From assembly GCF_016405985.1 (NCBI RefSeq), contig NZ_JAEFCF010000032.1:1-61940 (forward strand): a stretch of 61,940 nt of DNA, read 5' to 3'. A program made the translations under genes and the position numbers. The notes below the pieces were generated by a model. It made no database searches. It was not told where the DNA came from and saw nothing but the letters and a program-made list of their open reading frames with translations. Each line of letters opens with the position of its first letter. Position 1 is the stretch's first letter. Positions 55,233 through 61,940 of the stretch are shown piece after piece. The stretch comes from Paracoccus sp. IB05. GTDB taxonomy: Bacteria; Pseudomonadota; Alphaproteobacteria; Rhodobacterales; Rhodobacteraceae.

Positions 55233-56185
55233 TACTTGCGCAACCTCGGATTGGACAGGATGGCGATTACATCGGCCAGGGTGATCAGGATCAGATAGCC
55301 CAGGCAGAAGATCATCGCGCAGGTCTGGATCAGCGGCAGGTCACGGGTCGCCACCGCATCCACCATAAGCTTCGCGACACCGGGATAGTTGAAGATCGTC
55401 TCGACGATGATCACACCGCCCAGCAGGTAGGAAAGCGACAGCGCGACCGCATTCACAATCGGGCCAATCGCATTCGGCAGCGCATGGCGCAGCACCATCC
55501 GGGGGCGTGACGCGCCTTTCAGGAGCGCCATCTCGACATAGGGCGCGCTGAGCGTGCTGATCACGGCGGCCCGCGTCATGCGGATCATCTGCGCCGAGAT
55601 CACGAAGCTCAGCGTGATCACCGGCATGGCATAGGCACGGAGCAGTTCCCAAAAACTCTGGACATCATTGGCGAAGGACAAAGCGGGCAGCCATTGCAGC
55701 CAGACCGCAAAGACCAGCACCGCCAGCGTCGCGACCAGGAATTCCGGCACCGAGATCACCCCGATCACCAGGAAGTTCACTGCCCGGTCATAGACCGACC
55801 CCTGATACATCGCGGTCGTGATGCCCAGAAACAGCGCCACCGGCACCGAGAAGATCGCTGTCACCGCCGCCAGTTGCAACGTGTTCATCAGCCGCCCGCC
55901 GATCAGATCGGCCACGGGCATGTTATTGGCGTAGGATTTGCCCAGATCGCCCTGCAACAGCCCGCCCATCCAGCGCAGGAACCGCAGGAAGGCGGGATCG
56001 TTCAGACCCATCGCCTCGCGCAGGCCCGCCACCGCTTCGGGCGTTGCCGCTTGGCCCAGCAGGATCTGCGCGATGTCGCCGGGCAGCATCTCGGTCGCGG
56101 CAAAGACGATGAAGCTGACGATGATCAGCGTGATTAAGGCGATCCCGAGACGCGCAAGGATCAGTGACCGGATCTGGGTGTTCAT
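55232..56185 (-). CDS. ABC transporter permease, DppB type
   Basis: 317 residues with an N-terminal helix (about 10-30), MLPGDIAQILLGQAATPEAV, a GDLGKSYANNMPVADLI segment and the EAA loop VEMALLKGASRPRMVLRHAL. It pairs with the DppC-type protein. A 10-bp-stem hairpin precedes it after the binding-protein gene. Confidence 0.92.
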   Translation of the reverse strand: MNTQIRSLILARLGIALITLIIVSFIVFAATEMLPGDIAQILLGQAATPEAVAGLREAMGLNDPAFLRFLRWMGGLLQGDLGKSYANNMPVADLIGGRLMNTLQLAAVTAIFSVPVALFLGITTAMYQGSVYDRAVNFLVIGVISVPEFLVATLAVLVFAVWLQWLPALSFANDVQSFWELLRAYAMPVITLSFVISAQMIRMTRAAVISTLSAPYVEMALLKGASRPRMVLRHALPNAIGPIVNAVALSLSYLLGGVIIVETIFNYPGVAKLMVDAVATRDLPLIQTCAMIFCLGYLILITLADVIAILSNPRLRK

Positions 56186-56209
56186 GACTGGCCTTTCGCG
56201 ACGGGAAAA

Positions 56210-56239
56210 CGCCTCCCGGGGCGTGGCCGCCGGGAGACG
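56210..56239 (-). terminator. intercistronic hairpin after the solute-binding-protein gene
   Basis: CGCCTCCCGG and CCGGGAGACG form a 10-bp stem with one wobble pair, 15 nt past the binding-protein stop and before the permease gene. This is the common place for a partial terminator or RNA stabiliser that keeps the binding protein more abundant than its permeases. Confidence 0.6.
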
Positions 56240-56253
56240 CGGGTTACAGGCGA

Positions 56254-57864
56254 TCAGTCTGCCAGCCAGACATATTCCGCCATGGCAAAGCCCATCTGAT
56301 TGCCCAGCGGGTTCGGACGCAGGCCTTTGACGCGCGGCGAGACGCCGTCGATGATCGACATCCAGAGCGGGATCGCGGTGCCGGCCTCGTTCGAGACCAT
56401 CACCTGCATTTCGTCATAGATCTCTTTGCGGCGGGCAAAGTCCAGCTCGCCCCTCGCCTCAACCAGCATCGAGTCGAATTTCTCGTTGCGGAAGCCGGAT
56501 TCGTTCCAGGGCGCATCCGAGGCGTAGAGCAGCGAGAAGAGCGTGTCCGGCGTCGGGCGCGGGTTGATATGGCCGACATGGAACGGGGCTTTCAGCCAGT
56601 AATTCGACCAGTAGCCATCGGCAGGCACGCGCTGCAATTCGAAATTCATCCCGATCTCGACCCCGGCCTGCTGCAAGAGCATCGACAGCTCGATGGCCGA
56701 AGGCGCGGCCTCGGTGGTGACCAGCGGCACGGTCTTGCCCAGAAGGCCCGATTTTTCGAACAGCGATTTCGCGCGCTCGGGATCGAATTCCCGCGGCTTC
56801 AGATCGGCATTGTGGAAGGGGCTCGCGGGCGAGACCGGCTGGTCATTGGCTATGGTCGCCATGCCGCGCAGCGCCGATTTCGCCATAAGATCGCGGTTCA
56901 TCAGATATTTGACGCCCTCGATGAAACCGGCCTTGTCGCCCGGATCCATGTCGAGGCGGATGTTGAGGTCGGTGTAGTTGCCCGCATCGTTGCGCTGCGC
57001 GACGAAACCGGGCTGGCTTTCGATCAGCCGCACCGATTGCGGTTTGACCGCGCCCGCCAGCTGCACATCACCCGACAAAAGCGCATTCACCCGCGCCGTC
57101 TCATCCGCGATGCCGAAATATTCAAAGCTGTCGAGATGGGCCTTTTGGGCTTTGAAGTAATTGTCGTTGCGCTTGCCGATCGAGCGCACGCCCGGCTCGA
57201 AGACTTCCGACACGAAAGCGCCGGTGCCGTTTGCGGTGGTGAAATCTTTGGTCCCGTTTGCGACCATCATGAAATGGTGCATCGACAAAAGGATCGGCAG
57301 GTCGGCATTCGCCGCAGCAAGGGTGATCTCGACCGTGGTGGGATCAACGGCCTTCACTTCGGCGATCTGGCCCGCCATCGCGGCGGCTTTCGACCCGACT
57401 TCGGGATCCTTGTGGCGGTTCAGCGAATAGACCACATCCTCGGCATCAAAGGTCTTGCCATTGTGGAAGGTGACGCCGGATTTCAGTTTGACCGTCCAGA
57501 CCTTCGCATCTTTGGTCTCGATGCTTTCGGCCAGTTCCATCTCGACAGAGCCATCCTCGACCATGAAGGTCAGGCGGTTGTAATAGGCGCAGCAACGCGT
57601 GTAATCGGTCGAGAGCGAGGCTTTCGCCGGGTCAAGCGTATCGGCGGTCGAAGCCGACCAGCCCGCCGCCTTGAAATGCCCGCCGGTCACCGGGGTATCG
57701 GCCAAAGCGGCCGTGGCGCGCCCCAGCACCAGCGAACCTGCGGCAAGCGACATGCCGCCCGCCATGAACATACGCAGAAGATCGCGGCGGGTGGCGCCGC
57801 GACGGATCATGGATTCGACCATCGCGTCATCGCGGCGGGTCCAGTTCGAAGTCTTTTCCGTCAT
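56254..57864 (-). CDS. ABC transporter substrate-binding protein, family 5
   Basis: 536 residues from ATG 57864 (GGGAGA 6 nt upstream). The N-terminus carries a twin-arginine-like region (RRGATRRDLLRMFMAGGMSL) with cleavage near ALADTP at about residue 58. The SBP_bac_5 fold follows (AGWSASTADTLDPAKASLST, KLKSGVTFHNGKTFDAEDVV, GTGAFVSEVFEPG). Encoded with a HAD protein and a lyase, it probably binds the island's substrate or a metabolite of it. Confidence 0.92.
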   Translation of the reverse strand: MTEKTSNWTRRDDAMVESMIRRGATRRDLLRMFMAGGMSLAAGSLVLGRATAALADTPVTGGHFKAAGWSASTADTLDPAKASLSTDYTRCCAYYNRLTFMVEDGSVEMELAESIETKDAKVWTVKLKSGVTFHNGKTFDAEDVVYSLNRHKDPEVGSKAAAMAGQIAEVKAVDPTTVEITLAAANADLPILLSMHHFMMVANGTKDFTTANGTGAFVSEVFEPGVRSIGKRNDNYFKAQKAHLDSFEYFGIADETARVNALLSGDVQLAGAVKPQSVRLIESQPGFVAQRNDAGNYTDLNIRLDMDPGDKAGFIEGVKYLMNRDLMAKSALRGMATIANDQPVSPASPFHNADLKPREFDPERAKSLFEKSGLLGKTVPLVTTEAAPSAIELSMLLQQAGVEIGMNFELQRVPADGYWSNYWLKAPFHVGHINPRPTPDTLFSLLYASDAPWNESGFRNEKFDSMLVEARGELDFARRKEIYDEMQVMVSNEAGTAIPLWMSIIDGVSPRVKGLRPNPLGNQMGFAMAEYVWLAD

Positions 57865-57927
57865 CGCATTCTCCCTGTTATGAATTTCCGGCCTGCTTAT
57901 GGCGCAGGCCGGTCGTGTCACCGGCGC

Positions 57928-58635
57928 TCAGCCAATAGCGGCTGCCGCGAGCTCTTCCATCGAGGTGAAGTGGTAGTCGGGCGTGGTGAATTCCTTCGGC
58001 TCGATGGTGCCGCCATAGCCTTTCTGGGCGTGGCGGCGCTGGATCCAGCAATTGGTCATCCCCAGATCACGCGAGACGCCGATATCGTGATACTGGCTTT
58101 GCGCCACATGCAGAATGTCGTCTTTCGACGCGTCTTCGGTCGCCACGAAATCGAACACCTTCGCGAAAAAGGCCGGATCAGGTTTTTCGGTGCCAGTGTC
58201 ATCGACGGTGAAAGCGGCATGGAACGGGTGGCCGAGGGCGGCGCTGAAATGCTCGAACGCCCAGCGTTGCGCATTGGTCATCGCGATCAGACGGTATTTT
58301 GTTTTGAGCTTTGCCATCGCCGCAGCTGCATCGGGAAACGCCTTCCAGGACGGCACTGCATCGCGCAGCCGCTGGCCCAGCTCGTCGGTTGCTGGCAGGC
58401 CGAGATCCGCCGCGATCACCTTGTAAACCCGCACCAGATCATCGGGGAAATGCCCTACATCGGGCATGTAGCGGGCACTGCGATACAGATCGAGCGCGCG
58501 GTCCGCATCAACCTCGACCCCATGATCCCGGCCGATTTCCGTCAGGCTGCCGACAAGGCCACCTTCAAAATCAATCAGCGTGCCCACGACATCGAAGGAC
58601 ATGTAGCGAAACTCGTTCAGCGGTTTGAGAGCCAT
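57928..58635 (-). CDS. HAD-superfamily hydrolase, haloacid-dehalogenase-type II fold (paralogue 2)
   Basis: 235 residues. Motif I is SFDVVGTLIDFEGG with Asp15; motif II is IAMTNAQRW; the lysine is in TGTEKPDPAFFAKV; motif IV is ILHVAQSQYHDIGVSRDLG. As in the paralogue at 47057, the dehalogenase SSN signature is not kept. It lies between the lyase gene and the binding-protein gene on the same strand. Either a true hydrolase or a diverged pathway enzyme is possible. Confidence 0.85.
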   Translation of the reverse strand: MALKPLNEFRYMSFDVVGTLIDFEGGLVGSLTEIGRDHGVEVDADRALDLYRSARYMPDVGHFPDDLVRVYKVIAADLGLPATDELGQRLRDAVPSWKAFPDAAAAMAKLKTKYRLIAMTNAQRWAFEHFSAALGHPFHAAFTVDDTGTEKPDPAFFAKVFDFVATEDASKDDILHVAQSQYHDIGVSRDLGMTNCWIQRRHAQKGYGGTIEPKEFTTPDYHFTSMEELAAAAIG

Positions 58636-58741
58636 CTCACCTTCCTGTTGCTGTATCAGCGTTCACCCCGTCAGACTGGTTCGATCCGCGCCGAATTCGC
58701 TTTAGTTTGCGGGCTTCGGACCGCTAAAAATCATCGAATTG

Positions 58742-58776
58742 CGGGCCTGCGCAGCATTTTCTACTGCGCAGGCCCG
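58742..58776 (-). terminator. 13-bp-stem hairpin between lyase and HAD genes
   Basis: CGGGCCTGCGCAG and CTGCGCAGGCCCG are perfectly complementary, with a 9-nt loop. The hairpin lies 60 nt downstream of the lyase stop and 107 nt upstream of the HAD start. No U-tract follows on the minus strand, so it may be an attenuator, a processing site or an RNA stabiliser. Confidence 0.6.
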
Positions 58777-58836
58777 GCGCAGCCGATACCTGGCGATTTG
58801 GCCGACCCCGGCATCCCGAGGCCGGCCCTGGCCGGA

Positions 58837-60360
58837 TCAGCCCGCGATCAGGGTATCAATCGCCGTTTCCAGACGGTCCGCCGCAGCGCTCAGCCGTTCC
58901 GCCATCTCACCAAGCCCTGCCTCATCCCTGGCGGCAAGCTGACGGGCGCGGGCGATGTCCTCGCGCACGCGGGCAGGCGCCGGGCCGCCGGTCAACTGGC
59001 GGGCCTCGACACAGCTTGCCGGGTCAAGCGCCCGGCGCACCGCGTCATCGCCAAGGTTCAGCGGCTGGCCCATATATTCCATCGCCGCCTCATCAACCAG
59101 CGCCGAGGTCACCGCGGTCTGGGTAAGCCCCCGGCTGATCCCGATCCGCACCAGGATCGCCACGATCTGATGCGCGGTGCGGAAGGGCAGACCTTTCTCG
59201 ATCACGATCAGATCGGCGATATCGGTCGCGCAGATCCAGTTCATATTGGTGGCGTTTTCCAGCATCCGGTCCTTGTGGATCGTCAGCGACGACAGCACCC
59301 CGGTCATGATCTGTGTGGCCTCGAGGATATCATCCAGCGTCGGCGCCAGCTGCCGGGTATAGCCCATCGCCATATCATGCATCTCGGTCATGTAAGACGA
59401 GAGCCGCCCATAGGTCCGGGCCGCCGCCCCCCTGATCCACATCAGCGTATAGGGGTTCTTTTTCTGCGGCATGATCGAGCTGGTGCCGCAATAGCGGTCG
59501 GCCAGTTCGACATAGGAGAACTCGGTATTCGACCAGAGATAGAGTTCCGACGCGATGCCCGAGACGTTCATCATCATCAGCGCAGGCGCGGTAAAGGCCT
59601 CGGCGGGCACACCCAGCCAGCCGTCAAAGCCCAGCACCGCATAGCGCGTGTTCTGGATCACCCCGTCAAAGCCCAGCAGGTCGGCCGTGCGCTCGCGGTT
59701 GATCGGATAGCGCGAGCCGGTGAAGATCGCGCTGCCCGCCGGGCTGACATTGACGCGGTCATAAAGCTGCTTCAGCCGCTGGAAATCATTCTCCAGCGAG
59801 GCCTCCCAGGACATGACATAATGCGCGAAAGTGGTCGGCTGCGCGTGTTGCGACCAGGTCGAGCCGGGCATCACCGTGTCGATATGTTCCTCGGCCAGTT
59901 GCAGCAGCACGCGGCGCAACTCAATCGAGGCCGCCATCAGCTTCAGCAGGAATTCGCGGATGAAGATGCGGCTGGTCACCGCCATGAAATCGCCCGAGCT
60001 GCGCCCGGCATGGATGCGCCCGCCGATTTCCTCGCCGATCTCGGTGATCAGCCAGGCCTCGCCGGAATGCTCGCCCGCTTCGGTTTCAGCGCGGGTCTCG
60101 GTGATGCCTGCGGCCTCCATCCGGCGCAGCGCCTCGAGGATGGTCTTCGCGTCCTTGCCGGAATGGAACCCCTCTTCGGCCAGCATCACCACATGGGCTT
60201 TGTCGAAGCGGTGATAGATGTCGTATTCGCGCAGCTGCTGGCTGGCATCGCCCAGTTTCGTGCGCTTTTGCACATCTTCTGCGTCCTCGGTCAGGCGCGC
60301 GCCCGCCTTGCGATAGGGTTCGCCCTTGGCAACTTTGCCATAGATGTTTTGCTTGTTCAT
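58837..60360 (-). CDS. argininosuccinate-lyase-family C-N lyase (paralogue 2)
   Basis: 507 residues from ATG 60360 (GGAGG 7 nt upstream). Superfamily regions are EAGEHSGEAWLITEIGEEIG, IHAGRSSGDFMAV, TVMPGSTWSQHAQPTTFAHY and the catalytic loop YCGTSSIMPQKKNPYTLMW. It shares the same N-terminal layout as paralogue 1 (YRKAGARLTEDAEDV / RFDKAHVVMLAEEG against AFDKAHILMLAEEG). It is the first gene of the minus-strand lyase-HAD-Dpp run, facing the LysR gene. It probably releases fumarate from a compound imported by the Dpp-type system. Confidence 0.85.
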   Translation of the reverse strand: MNKQNIYGKVAKGEPYRKAGARLTEDAEDVQKRTKLGDASQQLREYDIYHRFDKAHVVMLAEEGFHSGKDAKTILEALRRMEAAGITETRAETEAGEHSGEAWLITEIGEEIGGRIHAGRSSGDFMAVTSRIFIREFLLKLMAASIELRRVLLQLAEEHIDTVMPGSTWSQHAQPTTFAHYVMSWEASLENDFQRLKQLYDRVNVSPAGSAIFTGSRYPINRERTADLLGFDGVIQNTRYAVLGFDGWLGVPAEAFTAPALMMMNVSGIASELYLWSNTEFSYVELADRYCGTSSIMPQKKNPYTLMWIRGAAARTYGRLSSYMTEMHDMAMGYTRQLAPTLDDILEATQIMTGVLSSLTIHKDRMLENATNMNWICATDIADLIVIEKGLPFRTAHQIVAILVRIGISRGLTQTAVTSALVDEAAMEYMGQPLNLGDDAVRRALDPASCVEARQLTGGPAPARVREDIARARQLAARDEAGLGEMAERLSAAADRLETAIDTLIAG

Positions 60361-60478
60361 CCGATGCCTCCGCAGAAAATGCTGATGGCGCTCTGCTCCG
60401 GCTGCGCTGGCAGCACGGGGATCCCCTCGGAGGTTCTGAGCGCATGACCAGCCCTTGCTATCGGGTGATCCCATTTGT

Positions 60479-60496
60479 ATCCAATGATGATTCAAT
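60479..60496. promoter_or_regulatory. LysR-type operator candidate
   Basis: ATCCAAT-GATG-ATTCAAT is an imperfect palindrome in the gap between the divergent lyase and LysR genes. A related palindrome, ATCCAAT-AAG-ATTGCAT, occurs at 61569. Position and symmetry fit the LysR protein encoded 43 bp away. Confidence 0.55.
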
Positions 60497-60538
60497 GGTC
60501 ATATATCACTTCAGGTGATGGGTCAGGCGGAGGCCAGG

Positions 60539-61420
60539 ATGAATCTGCGACATCTCGAAGTGTTCCATGCCATCATGCAGACCGGCACCGTCACCGGCGC
60601 GGCGCATATGCTGAATGTCACCCAGCCCGCGATCAGCAATGTGCTGCGCCATGCCGAAAGCCAGATCGGCTTTCGCCTGTTCGAGCGAATCGCGGGCCGC
60701 CTGCACCCAACGCCCGAGGCAAGCGGCCTTTTCGCCGATGTGCAGGAGGTGTTCGGCCGGATCGACACGCTGAACCGTTCGATCGACGACATCCGCACCG
60801 GGCGCAGCGGGCGGCTGGCCATCGCCGCCTCGCCGACCTTTGTGAATGCCAGCCTTCCCGCCGCCCTGGCCGCGCTTTACCGCCGTGCACCGGGGGCCGG
60901 GATCACGCTGCAAGCCCTGCCCTCGGCCCGCGCCATCGAGGAACGTGTCTCTCGACGCGAGGTGGATATCGGCGTCGTCTACCAGCCGGTTCTTGACCCC
61001 GGTGTCGAGGTCGAGGAAATCTCGCGCTCTCAGGTATTCTGCGCGCTGCCGGCACAATCGCCGCTTGCCGGGCTGGAGATGATCCAGCCTGCGGATCTTG
61101 TCGGGCAATCGATCATCGCCCCCGGCGCCTCGACCCGGACCGGAACCGCGATTATCGAGGCCTGCAATGGCCAGCTGCCGCGCATCGCGCTCGAGGTGAA
61201 TTCGTCGCAAACCGCCTGCCTGATGGTGGCAGCCGGGATCGGTGTCGGGCTGGTCGATCTGGCAACCGTCACGCATTACCCGCTGAAAGACGTCATCTTC
61301 CGGCCCTTCCGGCCAAGAGTCGATCTGATCATGTGCCTGATATTCCCCAAAAATCGTCCACGCCCCCGGCTTGCCACCCAATTGGCCATGGAATTGCGGC
61401 TTATCCTCAGCCCCGCCTGA
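60539..61420 (+). CDS. LysR-family transcriptional regulator of the lyase/ABC operon
   Basis: 293 residues from ATG 60539 (GGAGG 5 nt upstream). The helix-turn-helix is at about 4-62 (LRHLEVFHAIMQTGTVTGAA, HMLNVTQPAISNVLRHAESQ), followed by a two-lobed effector domain (LAIAASPTFVNASLPAALAA; MVAAGIGVGLVDLATV). It is divergent from the lyase gene, with a palindrome between them. It probably activates the lyase-HAD-Dpp operon when a pathway compound is present. Confidence 0.92.
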   Translation: MNLRHLEVFHAIMQTGTVTGAAHMLNVTQPAISNVLRHAESQIGFRLFERIAGRLHPTPEASGLFADVQEVFGRIDTLNRSIDDIRTGRSGRLAIAASPTFVNASLPAALAALYRRAPGAGITLQALPSARAIEERVSRREVDIGVVYQPVLDPGVEVEEISRSQVFCALPAQSPLAGLEMIQPADLVGQSIIAPGASTRTGTAIIEACNGQLPRIALEVNSSQTACLMVAAGIGVGLVDLATVTHYPLKDVIFRPFRPRVDLIMCLIFPKNRPRPRLATQLAMELRLILSPA

Positions 61421-61508
61421 AATCGCAGTACCCCGGGCATCCGCAGATTTCATCCGATCCAGTCAGGTCGCTATCGCCACCGCAGATACAGCGAGCATGA
61501 TCGATCAG

Positions 61509-61585
61509 AATCGGCGTTTATAGAAAAATTTGTTAATTTATCCGCCGCCCGTGTCACAAGCAGAATATATCCAATAAGATTGCAT
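61509..61585. repeat. 78-bp island-flanking repeat, right copy
   Basis: This is the second copy of the element at 31924, in the same orientation, with the same five conserved blocks and a single 1-nt spacing difference. The inner palindrome ATCCAAT-AAG-ATTGCAT (61569-61585) is more symmetric than in the left copy. The rest of 61421-61667 holds no gene I can support. Confidence 0.6.
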
Positions 61586-61667
61586 TATCGGGCTACTTGT
61601 TCTTCTATAGAGAGATGCGCTACAGAACCCCGAAAATGACCCGGAATCCGGCTGTCGGATGACCGGA

Positions 61668-61765
61668 ATTCGTGAGATTCAAGCACTTCGTCGAAGAACA
61701 TGCCGGGGTTCATGAGATTCTGGCGCGGTATTCATGAGACTGGACGCGCCGGTATTTGTGAGACT
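61668..61765 (+). repeat. cluster of four TTCGTGAGAYT-type direct repeats (IS21-like end)
   Basis: ATTCGTGAGATTC (61668), GTTCATGAGATTC (61708), ATTCATGAGACT (61730) and ATTTGTGAGACT (61754) are direct repeats spaced 40, 22 and 24 bp. Upstream, TGTCGGATGACCGG at 61653 could be the terminal TG. Multiple short repeats at the terminus are characteristic of IS21-family elements. The element body would lie beyond the window. Confidence 0.5.
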
Positions 61766-61940
61766 GACCCCGTCTCGATGGTTTCGCGACGATCTGGCGC
61801 GCGCTCTCGTCGCGCTGAGCACGCCAGAGACGGGCAGAGATACGCCTTCTCAACGAGAGAGGCCATGAGCTGAGCGCAGCTTGCACCCGCCCTTCCCCGT
61901 CCGCATCACTGGCGAGCAGAACGTCGATCGCTCGCGCGAC
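61710..61940 (-). other. open frame at right edge, incomplete
   Basis: The minus strand is open for 77 codons from the edge to a TGA at 61710 (ALSSWPLSLRRRISARLWRA, then QSHKYRRVQSHEYRARIS). The last part overlaps the direct repeats. It may be the C-terminus of an IS-encoded protein or chance. No family is recognised. Confidence 0.25.

Noticed and set aside
47057-58635. Calling the two HAD proteins 2-haloacid dehalogenases
   Set aside because: Both have the type II fold, but the SSNxxD signature that positions the halide and substrate is changed (SASFRYD and AQSQYHD). Only a general HAD call is supported.
56569-60447. A 1292-codon plus-strand open frame
   Set aside because: It lies exactly opposite the binding-protein, HAD and lyase genes on the minus strand, which have clear motifs and ribosome sites. 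Its composition is that of an antisense shadow in high-GC DNA.
1-61940. CRISPR array, tRNA or rRNA genes
   Set aside because: Reading both strands showed no regular repeat-spacer array and no tRNA-like or rRNA-like conserved stretch.

Overview
The window is GC-rich DNA of alphaproteobacterial character, most likely Rhodobacterales (Paracoccus/Rhodobacter-like). The basis is codon use, Tat-type ABC solute-binding proteins, many overlapping ATGA gene junctions and the mix of LysR, AsnC and Dpp-type modules. No rRNA, tRNA, CRISPR array or core housekeeping operon was found. It reads as accessory chromosome or large-replicon sequence, dominated by uptake and catabolism and stitched together by mobile-element debris.

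Region 1 (1-2.4 kb, minus strand): a cobalamin-riboswitch-like leader, an AraC/PchR-type regulator and a TonB-dependent receptor that runs off, or is broken at, the left edge. Region 2 (2.8-13.4 kb): an XRE-type regulator divergent from a seven-gene operon, made of a CocE/S15 hydrolase, a complete Dpp-type peptide/solute ABC importer and an S9 prolyl-oligopeptidase-type peptidase. Region 3 (13.6-18.6 kb): a CapA - beta-sandwich - MurF-like ligase fusion, then decayed IS5 and IS91 transposase fragments and a catB-type acetyltransferase gene. Region 4 (18.7-24.5 kb): a LysR/DMT-transporter pair, then a periplasmic thiol-redox operon (DsbA-like, DsbD, TlpA-like, L,D-transpeptidase) that resembles Scs systems. 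Beside it lies the stump of an OmpR-family response regulator, and PmrA-box-like sites precede both dsb transcription units.

Region 5 (24.8-31.1 kb): a small lipoprotein, a LuxR-type regulator, two near-identical palindromes, and an apparent operon of a Cys-rich small lipoprotein, HlyD-like adaptor, TolC-like lipoprotein, ABC ATPase and MacB-like permease. This is a self-contained tripartite ABC export system with a candidate cargo or accessory lipoprotein. Region 6 (31.1-32.2 kb): a decayed IS481-family element and a 78-bp sequence repeated at 61.5 kb.

Region 7 (32.2-61.4 kb): a large catabolic island. It holds a polar amino-acid ABC importer, an AbrB-family membrane protein, a trimethylamine-dehydrogenase-like flavoenzyme with an altered cluster motif, two GNAT proteins and two argininosuccinate-lyase-family C-N lyases near opposite ends. 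It also holds an AsnC regulator, an M20 deacylase, two aldehyde dehydrogenases, a tartrate/D-malate-type dehydrogenase, two HAD proteins, an FAD amine oxidase, a cupin, a class III aminotransferase, a 2-hydroxyacid dehydrogenase, a second Dpp-type importer and a LysR regulator. The content suggests uptake and stepwise dismantling of an N-substituted amino acid, diamine or aminopolycarboxylate-like compound to succinate/fumarate-level metabolites. The actual substrate cannot be read from sequence. The right edge carries clustered direct repeats resembling the end of an insertion sequence.
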